Source: DAXETY01 sp051155755 (GTDB taxonomy: Bacteria; Desulfobacterota; Desulfobacteria; Desulfobacterales; SG8-13). From it: DNA of 52,126 bases. The notes beneath the pieces are model-generated. The model made no database searches, was not told the origin of the DNA, and worked only from the letters and a program-made list of their open reading frames with translations. The stretch covers positions 1 through 52,126 of the forward strand of contig DAXETY010000089.1 in assembly GCA_051155755.1 (NCBI GenBank), read 5' to 3'. The translations under genes and the position numbers were made by a program. Below, one piece after another: positions 30,728-39,705 of this stretch (position 1 is the stretch's first letter; each line of letters opens with the position of its first letter).

Positions 30728-32026
30728 ATGGATGCACGCTTTCAGGGGTTCGCCACTCGGGCGGTTCACGCCGGGCACACGCCGGACACGGATACCCATT
30801 CCAGAGCCGTGCCGATTTATCAGACCACCTCTTATACCTTCGAGGATACGGCCCACGCGGCCGATCTGTTTGCATTGAAGAAGTTCGGCAACATCTACAC
30901 CCGCATCATGAACCCCACCGCCGATGTGCTCGAGCAGCGCATTGCCGCACTGGAAGGCGGCGTGGGTGCACTGGCGGTCGCCTCCGGCCAGGCGGCCGAA
31001 ACCCTCGCGATTTTAACGCTGGCAAACAGCGGCGATGAAATCGTTTCTTCCTCGGAGCTTTACGGCGGTACCGTCAGTCTGTTTCGCCACACCTTCGGCA
31101 GACTGGGCATCCGGGTTCGATTCGTACCGCCCAACGACCCGTCGGCCTGGGAGCAGGCCGTAACCGATCGAACCCGGGCACTCTTCGTCGAAAGCATCGG
31201 CAATCCCAAACTGGACATCGTCGATCTGGAAGCCATCGCCGCCATCGGCAGCCGGCACGGCATCCCGCTGATCGTGGACAACACGGTCACAACCCCCTAT
31301 CTGCTGCGCCCGTTCGAGTTCGGCGCCGCGGTGGTGATACACTCGGCCACCAAGTTCATCGGGGGGCACGGCACCTCCATCGGCGGGTTGATTGTCGATT
31401 CGGGCCGATTCGACTGGCAGGCTTCCGGAAGATTTACGGCCTTCGTGGAACCGGAGCCGGCCTACCATGGACTGAAATTTGTCGAAACCTTCGGCAACAT
31501 GGCCTACATTCTGCGGGCCCGCGTGATGGGTCTGCGCGATCTGGGCGCAGCCATGAGTCCCTTCAACGCCTGGATGTTTCTACAGGGCCTGGAAACCCTT
31601 CCGCTTCGAATGGCGCGCCACTCGGAAAATGCCCTGGCGGTGGCACGGTTTCTGTCGAACCACCACTGCGTGCGCTGGGTTCGATATCCCGGACTGGAGA
31701 ACGCTCCCACCAGTTCCCTGAAGGAGAAGTACCTGCCGCGCGGCCAGGGGGCGCTGGTCGGCTTCGGAATCCAGGGCGGCAAAGCCGCGGCAGTGGCCTT
31801 TATCGAAAACCTGTCCCTGTTCAGCCACCTGGCCAACATCGGCGATGCCAAAAGCCTGGTCATCCACCCGGCTTCCACCACCCATGAACAGCTTTCGGAG
31901 GAAGAACAGCGGGCGGCCGGGGTGACGCCGGATTTTATCCGGCTCAGCGTTGGAATCGAAGATGTCGAAGACATCATCGCCGACCTGGACCAGGCCCTGG
32001 ATCAAAGCGCCGCCTGTCGACGGTAA
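30728..32026 (+). CDS. metY: O-acetylhomoserine sulfhydrylase (MetY-type)
   Basis: A 432-residue PLP enzyme. Length and landmarks fit O-acetylhomoserine aminocarboxypropyltransferase: FATRAVHAGHTPDTDTHSRA, VPIYQTTSYTFEDTAHAADL, NIYTRIMNPTADVLEQRIAA, LFVESIGNPKLDIVD, VDNTVTTPYLLRPFEFGA, the Schiff-base Lys209 in HSATKFIGGHGTSIGG, and IHPASTTHEQLSEEEQ. These last features separate MetY from the shorter enzyme at 16316. It would make homocysteine from O-acetylhomoserine and sulfide, a fitting route for a sulfide-rich cell. GAGGAGA precedes the ATG by 7 nt. It is followed by the SppA-like gene 49 bp later. Confidence 0.9.
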   Translation: MDARFQGFATRAVHAGHTPDTDTHSRAVPIYQTTSYTFEDTAHAADLFALKKFGNIYTRIMNPTADVLEQRIAALEGGVGALAVASGQAAETLAILTLANSGDEIVSSSELYGGTVSLFRHTFGRLGIRVRFVPPNDPSAWEQAVTDRTRALFVESIGNPKLDIVDLEAIAAIGSRHGIPLIVDNTVTTPYLLRPFEFGAAVVIHSATKFIGGHGTSIGGLIVDSGRFDWQASGRFTAFVEPEPAYHGLKFVETFGNMAYILRARVMGLRDLGAAMSPFNAWMFLQGLETLPLRMARHSENALAVARFLSNHHCVRWVRYPGLENAPTSSLKEKYLPRGQGALVGFGIQGGKAAAVAFIENLSLFSHLANIGDAKSLVIHPASTTHEQLSEEEQRAAGVTPDFIRLSVGIEDVEDIIADLDQALDQSAACRR

Positions 32027-32075
32027 TGAAATCCGCTCCTGCAAAAACCGCAAATCTTCAAAAGGAATAGGATCG

Positions 32076-33065
32076 ATGAATACACCTTCTCAGGTTCGAT
32101 GGCGCTGGCTGCTGCCGGCTTTGGTGTTGATGACGACGGCATGTGCCTCTCCCAGGGTGATCATCCTGCAGGGCGATGCGGTCGCCCTGGAAGAATTCAC
32201 CCTGCAGGGGAGCGCACGCGAAAAAATCCTGTTGATCAATATCACCGGGGAGATTTCCGACGAACCGCAACGGGGCCTGTTGTTCGACAAACCCAGCATG
32301 GTGCAGGAAATCGTCTCCCAGTTGCGCAAGGCTGAAGAAGACGAAACCATCCGAGCGCTGCTGCTGAAAATCAACTCGCCGGGCGGCTCGGTGACCGCCA
32401 GTGATGTTCTTTACCATGAAATCCTTGCCTTCCGGGAACGCACTGGCATCCGGGTGGTGGCGGTACTGATGAATCTGGCCACTTCGGGTGGATACTACGT
32501 GTCGCTGCCGGCAGATGCCATCGTGACCCATCCGACCAGTGTTACCGGATCGGTGGGCGTGATCTTTCTGCAACCGAAGGTTTCCGGGCTGATGGACAAG
32601 ATCGGTGTCCGGGTGGAAGTCAGCAAATCCGGCCGTAACAAGGACATGGGCTCGCCGTTCCGACCCGCCTCCGAAGAGGAGCGCCAGCTCATCGACCAGC
32701 TGACCGCCCAGTTGGGCAACCGGTTCCTGGAACTGGTCCGCAAGCATCGTCCGGTGGACGCCGACGGCCTCGAAGAAGTGGCCTCGGCGAGGGTGTTTCT
32801 GCCCGATGAGGCCCTGCGCCTGAAACTGGTGGACGGTATCGGCTATATCGACGACGCCGTTCGAAAGGCGGCGGAACTGGCCCAAATCGGCGAGGACGCC
32901 CGGTTGGTCGTTTATCGACGCACCGAATTCCCCAACGACACCGTTTATAACACCCGGATATCCGCCGTTGACCATGGGACGGGGCCCCTGGTGAACCTGG
33001 AGCTGCCCGGAAAATGGCGCACCGGCTTCTATTACCTGTGGCCGGCCGCCGCCGAGGAAATGTAA
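32076..33065 (+). CDS. sppA: SppA-like signal peptide peptidase (S49), predicted lipoprotein
   Basis: A 329-residue serine protease of the short (36-kDa type) SppA family. The catalytic Ser137 is in LATSGGYYVSLPAD and the general-base Lys189 in SGRNKDMGSPFRP. INSPGGSVTASDVLYHEI and TSVTGSVGVIFLQPKV are family landmarks. I chose the ATG at 32076 with AAGGAAT 8 nt upstream. The N terminus RWRWLLPALVLMTTACAS has a lipobox-like end (TTA-C), so it is probably a lipoprotein rather than having the usual membrane anchor. It would cleave remnant signal peptides or misfolded membrane fragments at the outer face of the inner membrane. No terminator is seen in the 42-bp convergent gap that follows. Confidence 0.87.
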   Translation: MNTPSQVRWRWLLPALVLMTTACASPRVIILQGDAVALEEFTLQGSAREKILLINITGEISDEPQRGLLFDKPSMVQEIVSQLRKAEEDETIRALLLKINSPGGSVTASDVLYHEILAFRERTGIRVVAVLMNLATSGGYYVSLPADAIVTHPTSVTGSVGVIFLQPKVSGLMDKIGVRVEVSKSGRNKDMGSPFRPASEEERQLIDQLTAQLGNRFLELVRKHRPVDADGLEEVASARVFLPDEALRLKLVDGIGYIDDAVRKAAELAQIGEDARLVVYRRTEFPNDTVYNTRISAVDHGTGPLVNLELPGKWRTGFYYLWPAAAEEM

Positions 33066-33107
33066 GCCGTGCTTCTCATGCGTGCAATCCAGGAAGGATG
33101 CGCTTGA

Positions 33108-34427
33108 TTATCGTCCCTTTCGCGTCGGCTTCCGGTAGATTCGCGCCAGGGTTCGCGGAGAGGCGCCCATATGATAACCGGCGATCACCAGCTGATTGAG
33201 CCACCAGGTTTTCCACACCCCCACGTGCTGCCATCGGCGCGGGGAGGTTTGTACCGGGACGGCGGCCAGTTGGATGCGACCCCGGCGGGACAGGCGCTGC
33301 ACCAGTTCGTAGTCCTCCATGATGGCCATCTCGGAAAACCCGCCGATGCGGTGAAAGATTCGGGCGGAGATGAACAGGGCCTGGTCGCCGTAAGGCTTTC
33401 GCAAAAAATGAGCCCGGAGGTTGGCGACCCGCTCCATGATCCGCATGGAAGCGCGCCGCGAGTCGATTGCCAACCGAAATGCACCGGCGGACACGCCGGG
33501 GTGTCCCAGTACCTGCCGGACCTGCTCATCGTAGTCATCCGGCAACCGGCAATCCGCATGCAGAAACAGGAGAATCTCTCCGGTGGCGGCTGCAGCGCCC
33601 GCATTCATCTGGGCGGCCCGGGGCGGACGGCTCTTCAGCAATCGCACACCAGCGGTGCGGGCGACATCGGCCGTGTCGTCACGACTGCCGCCGTCAACCA
33701 CGATGGCCTCCACGTTGCGTCCCGTTCGAACCCTTTGCAGGCAGGTGCCGATGTTGCCGGCCTCGTTCAAGGTCGGTATAACCACTGAGATTCGGGATGC
33801 GATCTTCCGCCACACAGGCAAATCTTCCGGACGGTCCACATCGGTGAGTTCTTCGAGCAGCTGGAAATCCAGTCCCAGAAGGCAGGCTTTTTCCAGGGTG
33901 GTGACCAGCACCCGCTCCGTGCCCCAGGGAATGTCTTCAAAAATCCCCGGCAGCGCCCGCGGTTGTGACCTCCGGTTGAGCCCCACCAGGTAATATCCGC
34001 CGTCGCTGGCGGGACCGAGAACCAGGTCGTGGCGCCGCAATCCTGCGAAGGCCCGCTCCAGCAGCGGTGCTGAAATGTGCGGAATATCGCAGCCGATGAG
34101 TACCGCAAACTCGGCCCCGTCACGGAAGGAGGCCTGCAGGGCTCGTTGCATGCGCTTGGCGAGATCGCCGCCGCCCTGGGGACGGTATTGAAACTCGCCT
34201 CCCAGCCAGCGCCGCATCCGGTCCGCGTCGCCGCCGTCGTAGCGGATCTGGCTGCGAATCCGTTGTCGCAACGCCGGTTGGCGCAGCACGGCCACCAGGT
34301 GTTCGGTCATTTGGCGCTGGAGTTCCGCCGCTCCCCGGGCGCCCAACACCGGTATCAGCCGCGTCTTGGTGGAACCCGGGCGCGGATAACGCGTAAAGAC
34401 AATCAGGTGCTCTTGGAAAGGCTGCAT
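33108..34427 (-). CDS. Fused TIGR04282 nucleotidyltransferase-like / TIGR04283 glycosyltransferase
   Basis: A 439-residue fusion. The N-terminal half (about 1-205) is the DUF2064/TIGR04282 type: LIVFTRYPRPGSTKTRLIPV, VLIGCDIPHISAPLLERAF, LGPASDGGYYLVGL. The C-terminal half (about 213-439) is a family 2 glycosyltransferase of the TIGR04283 type: ISVVIPTLNEAGNIGTCLQR, IVVDGGSRDDTADVA, ILLFLHADCRLP, KPYGDQALFISARIFHRIGG. These two families, first named rSAM/selenodomain-associated transferases 1 and 2, are linked to arsenosugar biosynthesis in some bacteria and usually are separate adjacent genes. No radical SAM or ArsM gene is near. It is the last gene of the ABC-transporter operon, 49 nt after the kinase-like gene. 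Confidence 0.88.
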   Translation of the reverse strand: MQPFQEHLIVFTRYPRPGSTKTRLIPVLGARGAAELQRQMTEHLVAVLRQPALRQRIRSQIRYDGGDADRMRRWLGGEFQYRPQGGGDLAKRMQRALQASFRDGAEFAVLIGCDIPHISAPLLERAFAGLRRHDLVLGPASDGGYYLVGLNRRSQPRALPGIFEDIPWGTERVLVTTLEKACLLGLDFQLLEELTDVDRPEDLPVWRKIASRISVVIPTLNEAGNIGTCLQRVRTGRNVEAIVVDGGSRDDTADVARTAGVRLLKSRPPRAAQMNAGAAAATGEILLFLHADCRLPDDYDEQVRQVLGHPGVSAGAFRLAIDSRRASMRIMERVANLRAHFLRKPYGDQALFISARIFHRIGGFSEMAIMEDYELVQRLSRRGRIQLAAVPVQTSPRRWQHVGVWKTWWLNQLVIAGYHMGASPRTLARIYRKPTRKGR

Positions 34428-34476
34428 CGTCGGCCGGATTCCCAGGAACGGAATCGATCCTGTTTCAAATGAAACT

Positions 34477-35562
34477 TCAACCCTGCTTCAAAAACGGATC
34501 GAAAAGCGATCGGATGAAGTCCAGGTTCATATAGCGCTGAAGCGTCTTCCAGGTATCCGGGTTGCGCGTTCCGGAAAATTCGGTCTGGTAAGCCACCCAA
34601 CCCATCGCAGACCAGGAGATGCCCCGCAGGTAAACGAAGGGGTCCCGGAGGCGGATCCGCTCCGTCAGCGTGTCGCGCAGATGCGCATCTTGGATGTGCC
34701 TTCGATAGGTATCGATGAATGCCCGCTGCGTGTGAGCGGACATCCGGTAGTCGGTCTTCCACAGCGTGGTCAGCGGCGAACAGAAATGACAGAGATCCTG
34801 GGAGGGATCCCCCCAGCGGGGCATCTCCCAGTCCACCAGGTAGATGCGCCCTGCGGTTCGATCGACGAGAAAATTGCCGGAATTGACTTCGGTGTTGACG
34901 ATGCACAGCCAGGGATCCTGTTGATAGAATCGCTCGGCGGCGCGCGCCCGGTCGGCCCAGTCCTGCAGTTCCCGAAGGTAGCTGCGAATTTCCGGATCGG
35001 CCAGCGTCGAATTGCAGTAGTGCTGCAAAAGACCGCGGCACTCTTCGAATATCAGCGAAAGCGGCGCACTTTCGACAATCAAGTGGTTTTGCTCCGGGGC
35101 CACCGGCACCTGATGAATGCCGGCAAACAGTTCGGCGGCCGCCTCGAGGTCCCGATCGTAGCGCAGGGGTTCACCGGGGAGAAACTCCATGATCAGCACG
35201 CCGCGGTCCAATCTGCTTCGACTGTCGTCGACAAAATACGACCGGGGCGTATAGCCGCTGTCGCTGAGCAGCCGGAGTGCTTGATACTCGTAGGTAATCT
35301 GATCGCTGCGTGCGATCTGACTGTCGAGATTCACCCGCAGGACCCGTCGGGTGCCATTCGCAGATGAAAGGCAGTAATTGAGATTGTACTCGCCCTGGGC
35401 CAGCGGTGCGACGGTGAAGGACCGCCCGCACATCTCCGGTACGTCGCGCCAGTCCCGGTCGTCGACGTATGCCCGGACCCGGGGCAGATATTCGTCCATG
35501 AGTGACATAAAAAGCCAGGCTCCATCGGTTTGCGATTGGATGCAGTTCGATAAACAACCCAT
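34477..35562 (-). CDS. APH-fold phosphotransferase with altered catalytic loop
   Basis: A 361-residue protein of the aminoglycoside/choline kinase-like fold. Nucleotide-binding lobe: QGEYNLNYCLSSANGTRRVL with the Lys position replaced by Arg in VLRVNLD. Hinge: VLIMEFLPGEP. Catalytic loop: IVNTEVNSGNFLV (N223-T224-E225), where the family normally has H-x-D. The metal-binding motif is intact (IYLVDWEMPRWGDPSQDLCH). It has either an unusual kinase chemistry or a family-specific loop. I use the ATG at 35562 because AAGGA lies 7 nt upstream; a later ATG at 35508 is possible. It follows the ABC ATPase by 40 nt, so it may phosphorylate the imported compound (compare choline and thiamine kinases), which is inference. 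Confidence 0.82.
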   Translation of the reverse strand: MGCLSNCIQSQTDGAWLFMSLMDEYLPRVRAYVDDRDWRDVPEMCGRSFTVAPLAQGEYNLNYCLSSANGTRRVLRVNLDSQIARSDQITYEYQALRLLSDSGYTPRSYFVDDSRSRLDRGVLIMEFLPGEPLRYDRDLEAAAELFAGIHQVPVAPEQNHLIVESAPLSLIFEECRGLLQHYCNSTLADPEIRSYLRELQDWADRARAAERFYQQDPWLCIVNTEVNSGNFLVDRTAGRIYLVDWEMPRWGDPSQDLCHFCSPLTTLWKTDYRMSAHTQRAFIDTYRRHIQDAHLRDTLTERIRLRDPFVYLRGISWSAMGWVAYQTEFSGTRNPDTWKTLQRYMNLDFIRSLFDPFLKQG

Positions 35563-35602
35563 CAAAAATTCCTTGGAAACCGGTCACCCCGGCTGCGCGC
35601 CA

Positions 35603-36655
35603 TCACGTCTTGTCCTGCCGTAAATCCTCCGCCAGGGGAAACACCCGGATTTTCTCCGGGGGCAGCTTCAGGTGGACGACTTGACCGGCGTCGTAATGCC
35701 GGTCGGCGGTCAGCGCCGTCAATACGTGGCCGCCGCACCGAATTTTCAGGCGCGTGGCACTGCCTTCGAAACGGATTTTTTCCACGACACCCTGCAGCGG
35801 CAGGGAATTTTGATCGGATATGGCGATATCTTCCGGACGAATCGTGGCGGTCAAACGGCGTCCGTTGCCTTCCGGTTCGCCGACCGGAAAATGCCCCAGG
35901 TCGCTGTAAAACGTCCCTTCCCGGATCGTTCCCTGAAAAAAATTCGCACCGCCGAAAAAACGGGCCACGTCGCAATCCACCGGACGGTAGAACAGCTCCC
36001 GGGGGGTGCCGGTCTGACGCATCCTTCCGTCGAGCAGCAGCGTCACCCGATCGGAAAGCATCAGGGCTTCGGACTGGTCGTGGGTGACGAACACGGTCGT
36101 GATGCCCGTGCTGGTTTGAACTTCTTGAATGAGTTCCCGCATTTGCTGCCGGAGATTGGCATCCAGGCTGCTCAAGGGTTCGTCCAGCAAAAGCACCGCC
36201 GGCTTCAGCACCAGGGCCCGGGCCAGACTCACCCGCTGCTGCTGCCCTCCGGAAAGCTCGTGGACCTTTCGGTGCGCCAATCCCTCCAGCCGGGTCAACG
36301 CCAGGATGTTTCCGATGCGCCGGGCGATCTCCCGGCGCGACCGTTTCTGCATTCGCAGTCCAAAGGCAACATTCTGCTCCACATTCATAAAGGGAAACAG
36401 CAGCGCCCGTTGAAATACCATAATGACGTCCCGCTTTTCCGGCGGTAAGCCGCGCAAGGATCGTCCATTCAGGTGGATGTCCCCCCCGCTGGGTTCCAAC
36501 AAACCGGCAACCGCCCGCAGAATGGTGCTCTTTCCGGCACCGCTGGGACCCAGGATCGAAACCATCTGTCCATCGTCGACCGTGAGGTTGAATTCCCGAA
36601 TCACCTCGCGGGAGCCGTAATCGATGTTCAGGTTTTCCAGGTGCAGTGTGCCCAT
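35603..36655 (-). CDS. ABC transporter ATP-binding protein
   Basis: A 350-residue importer ATPase of the MalK/PotA/FbpC class. Walker A GPSGAGKST, Q loop VFQRALLFP, signature ELSGGQQQRVSLARAL, Walker B VLLLDEPLSSLD and switch FVTHDQSEAL are all present. A C-terminal TOBE-like regulatory domain follows (ATIRPEDIAISDQ, GSATRLKIRCGGHVL). The ATG at 36655 overlaps the stop of the upstream permease gene by 1 nt (TGATG), so translation is coupled. Two permease genes and a binding protein precede it, forming a complete importer. The substrate is not shown by this subunit; the binding protein suggests the YnjB-type group. Confidence 0.93.
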   Translation of the reverse strand: MGTLHLENLNIDYGSREVIREFNLTVDDGQMVSILGPSGAGKSTILRAVAGLLEPSGGDIHLNGRSLRGLPPEKRDVIMVFQRALLFPFMNVEQNVAFGLRMQKRSRREIARRIGNILALTRLEGLAHRKVHELSGGQQQRVSLARALVLKPAVLLLDEPLSSLDANLRQQMRELIQEVQTSTGITTVFVTHDQSEALMLSDRVTLLLDGRMRQTGTPRELFYRPVDCDVARFFGGANFFQGTIREGTFYSDLGHFPVGEPEGNGRRLTATIRPEDIAISDQNSLPLQGVVEKIRFEGSATRLKIRCGGHVLTALTADRHYDAGQVVHLKLPPEKIRVFPLAEDLRQDKT

Positions 36656-37461
36656 CACCATATCCCCGCCAGGGTTTTGCGTCCCACAATGCGGGCGCTG
36701 AACAGCAGGGCCAGGAACGCCGGCAGAACAAATACCAGGCTCACGGCCGCCGCCACCGGCCGGTCCCCGCTGGCCATCAGGGCAAACAACATGATCGGCA
36801 GTGTAATGACCCTGCCGCCGCCGATGATCAGCGTGGCCAGATACTGGCTCCAGGAAAGCAGAAACGAGAACAACGCGGAGACCACCACCCCCGGCAGGAT
36901 CATCGGCAGCATGACCCGCAGGGCAACGGTGAAACGGTCGGCACCCAGGCTGCGGGCCTGTTCTTCGAATTCGGGGTTGTAATTGGAGAAAACCCCCCAC
37001 ATGACGAAAACCGAATACGGCAGGCAGAAGGTCAGGTGCACCAGAACCACCCCGTGGAAGGATTCGGTCAAACCGAGTCGAATGAACCACAGGTGCAGGC
37101 CCATGGCGGTGCACAGCGGCGGCACGATGACCGGCAGGGTCAACAGAATCGAAATCAGATCTTTACCGCGAAACGCGTAAAGGCCCAACGCCCGGCCGGC
37201 CGGTATGCCGATACCCACCGAAATCAGGGCGGTCGTCGCTGCCACGGCGATACTGGCTGCAGTCGCCTGCAGAATCTGGGAACCGGCCGTGCCGAACACG
37301 TACCGCCAGGCCCGAAGGCCAAAATCCTGCGGCAAGAAGCCCGGGTAAAACCAGCGATCGGCAAAGGCCCACAGCAGCAGCTGCACAAACGGCAGCGCCA
37401 CCACCAAGATTATCAGCGGTATCACGCCGTATCGAACCCAGCCGGCCGCGTTGCCCCTCAT
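36655..37461 (-). CDS. ABC transporter permease (second)
   Basis: A 268-residue permease of the binding-protein-dependent (MetI/PotC-like) type with six predicted membrane helices, starting VIPLIILVVALPFVQLLLWA. The cytoplasmic EAA loop that contacts the ATPase reads EEQARSLGADRFTVALRVML. The ATG at 37461 overlaps the preceding permease's stop by 4 nt (ATGA), and its own stop overlaps the ATPase start by 1 nt. This tight coupling supports fixed stoichiometry. Confidence 0.92.
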   Translation of the reverse strand: MRGNAAGWVRYGVIPLIILVVALPFVQLLLWAFADRWFYPGFLPQDFGLRAWRYVFGTAGSQILQATAASIAVAATTALISVGIGIPAGRALGLYAFRGKDLISILLTLPVIVPPLCTAMGLHLWFIRLGLTESFHGVVLVHLTFCLPYSVFVMWGVFSNYNPEFEEQARSLGADRFTVALRVMLPMILPGVVVSALFSFLLSWSQYLATLIIGGGRVITLPIMLFALMASGDRPVAAAVSLVFVLPAFLALLFSARIVGRKTLAGIW

Positions 37462-38378
37462 AAGATCACTCCCCGGCGCCTGGCCGCCTGAGTCAGCAAC
37501 TGTGACAGCACGATACAGACAATCACCACGGCTGCAATGACCAGGCCGGTGGCAATCCCCTCCGGTCGCGCCATCAGGTCGACGTCGCTGTAACTGCGAT
37601 AGGCCCGGATCGGCAGAGTCATCGGATAGGTCTGACCCAGCAGATACGGAACTTCGAAGGCGCCGAACGCAAACGCGAAAACGATCAGACAGGCCGCCCC
37701 GAGCGCGGGAAATATAACGGGCAGGATAATGTAGCGAAACCGCTGCCAGCGTCCGGCATTCAGCGTGCGGCCGACTTCCAGCAGCTCGATGCCCATGTTT
37801 TTCAACGCGGCCAATATCATGAGGGTGATAAACGGCACTTCCTTCCACACGTAGGTCGCGATCATGCCGATCGCCCAGGGATCGTTGATCAGCAGCGGGA
37901 ATTGCCCGGAGCCTTCGATCAGACCGACGGCCTGAAGCGCGCGGGATATCAGGCCGGTGGGCGCCAGCAGAAACACGACGGCAGTGGCGATCACAAGGTG
38001 CGGTACGGTCAGCGGAACCTGGAATATGAAATCGACCATCCGCCGGGTGCGGGTGAAAGCGGTCATCAACAGGGCCATCCCGACACTTATCACGGCGGCA
38101 ATTACGGTGGCGGTGGCGGCAATATAAAATGTCAGCCCCAGGCTGGCCAAAAATCCCGGATCGCCGAGCACGTTTCCGAAATGGGCGAGTGTCGGTGCGG
38201 ATGTCACGCCGACAGCGCCGAAATATCCCAGGCTTTGCAGGATACCCAGGAACAGGCCGCCGCCGAAAAGCAGCAACACCACCACCAGTGAAGGTCCCAG
38301 CAGCAGGCTCAAAAAAGCGCCACGGGCATCGCTCCGGGTTCGGACATCGGCAACGGCTGTAGATCGCGCTTGTGTCAT
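37458..38378 (-). CDS. ABC transporter permease (first)
   Basis: A 306-residue permease of the PotB/FbpB-like type. The N-terminal ~25 residues are cytoplasmic (TQARSTAVADVRTRSDARGA), followed by the first helix SLLLGPSLVVVLLLFGGGLF. The EAA loop is LEVGRTLNAGRWQRFRYIIL. About six helices are predicted. The chosen ATG at 38378 overlaps the binding-protein stop codon (ATGA). A longer reading upstream would run into the binding-protein gene and is rejected. Confidence 0.92.
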   Translation of the reverse strand: MTQARSTAVADVRTRSDARGAFLSLLLGPSLVVVLLLFGGGLFLGILQSLGYFGAVGVTSAPTLAHFGNVLGDPGFLASLGLTFYIAATATVIAAVISVGMALLMTAFTRTRRMVDFIFQVPLTVPHLVIATAVVFLLAPTGLISRALQAVGLIEGSGQFPLLINDPWAIGMIATYVWKEVPFITLMILAALKNMGIELLEVGRTLNAGRWQRFRYIILPVIFPALGAACLIVFAFAFGAFEVPYLLGQTYPMTLPIRAYRSYSDVDLMARPEGIATGLVIAAVVIVCIVLSQLLTQAARRRGVIL

Positions 38379-39649
38379 CGTTTCTTCAACACCTGGCTTT
38401 CCCAGCCTTTTTCCAGACGGATTAGAATTTCCGAAGGCGGCTCCGGCAACCGATGCTGCTGCAGTACGCTGTCGGGCAGGGTGGCCGGACCTCGCGGCAG
38501 GGAACGAAATTTTTCCTGCCACTCGGCGGGGAGTCGCTGGATATCAATGGCCGGCAAGTCTCCCCAGACGCGCGGATCGGCTTTGACCAGCTGGGCCTCC
38601 GGTGACAGCAGGAAGTCGGCCGCGACCATGGCCGCCGATTTGTCCGCGGCATTGAAAGGAATGGCAACGAAGTGGGTGTTGCTGATGGTGCCTTCCTGGA
38701 ACACGTACGTCCGCACCGTTTCCGGATACAGGCCGTCCAGAATTTTCTTGGAGGCTTCGGCGGGATGATAGCTGATGGAAAAGTCCACCTCGCCGTCGGC
38801 GAAAAGCTGGGAGAGACGTTCCGGGGTCTCCGGGTAGGTGTTGCCCTCCCGCCACAGAAACGACGCCAGTTCGCGCAGGGTTCGGTAGGTGTCTTCCGCG
38901 GCTTGCCGGAAACGGTCTTCGCTCCAATCCCCCTGCCAGTAGTTGACGTCCCCGGAGACATGGTAAAAAACGTGCCGCACGAATACCGAGCCGGTGAAAT
39001 CCGGCGGAGCCGGATAGGTAAATCGTCCCGGATTCGCCCGAATCCATTCCAGCAGTGCAGCGATGCTCTGCGGCGGCCGGGGCGTGCGGCGCCGGTCGTA
39101 AATCATCACCACCTGGGCGCTGCCCCAGGGTGACTCCAGGTTTTCGACCGGTTCGCCGAAATCATTGCGAACCGAAGGCTGGTTCCAGTCAACCAGTCCG
39201 TAATTGGGCAATCGCTGTGCGAAGGGGCCGAACAGCAAGCCGTTGCGTTTGGCCGTACGAAAGTTTTCGCCGTTGATCCACAGCAGGTCGGCCTGGCCGC
39301 CCTGATCCTTGCCGGCCTGCTTTTCCACCAGCAGCTTGCTGACGCCCTCGGCGATGTCGGTCACCGGCCCCTGCCGTAACCGCACCCCGTAGCGTTTCTG
39401 AAGCTGTTCGGCCACAAAGCCGTTCACATAAGCGTTGGTGCCCGGAAAACCGCCCCACATGTACCAGTCCACGGTGCGTCCCCGGGCACGCTCCAGCACC
39501 GCTTGCCAGTCTTCATCGGTCGCAGGCGCAGTGCCGGGAATTCCAATGGTCGACACCAGCATCAGAATGGCCGCAAAAACCGGCACGATGCACGGCCACC
39601 GCCGGCGGTTCGGCGCCATATTCTCCAGAGGTCGATTTAGATGCTTCAT
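38375..39649 (-). CDS. ABC transporter substrate-binding protein (YnjB-like)
   Basis: A 424-residue periplasmic binding protein. The signal peptide is RRRWPCIVPVFAAILMLVST followed by an A-x-A type end near residue 42. The mature start has RGRTVDWYMWGGFPGTNAYV, a landmark of the E. coli YnjB group of binding proteins, then VADLLWINGENF-like sequence and LESPWGSAQVVMIYDRR. That group belongs to the broad thiamine/iron/polyamine binding-protein cluster, and its substrate is not settled. A GGGAG ribosome binding site precedes the ATG. It heads the operon of two permeases, ATPase, kinase-like protein and fused transferase. Confidence 0.88.
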   Translation of the reverse strand: MKHLNRPLENMAPNRRRWPCIVPVFAAILMLVSTIGIPGTAPATDEDWQAVLERARGRTVDWYMWGGFPGTNAYVNGFVAEQLQKRYGVRLRQGPVTDIAEGVSKLLVEKQAGKDQGGQADLLWINGENFRTAKRNGLLFGPFAQRLPNYGLVDWNQPSVRNDFGEPVENLESPWGSAQVVMIYDRRRTPRPPQSIAALLEWIRANPGRFTYPAPPDFTGSVFVRHVFYHVSGDVNYWQGDWSEDRFRQAAEDTYRTLRELASFLWREGNTYPETPERLSQLFADGEVDFSISYHPAEASKKILDGLYPETVRTYVFQEGTISNTHFVAIPFNAADKSAAMVAADFLLSPEAQLVKADPRVWGDLPAIDIQRLPAEWQEKFRSLPRGPATLPDSVLQQHRLPEPPSEILIRLEKGWESQVLKKR

Positions 39650-39705
39650 GAACCGTCTCCCGGTTTATCGCAATCCGATTTGCGCAGCGCCGATTCAACA
39701 GTGGT

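Noticed and set aside
16316..32026. The two PLP enzymes (16316 and 30728) as a recent duplication
   Set aside because: They differ in length (376 and 432 residues), active-site surroundings and C-terminal motifs, consistent with old, separate subfamilies.
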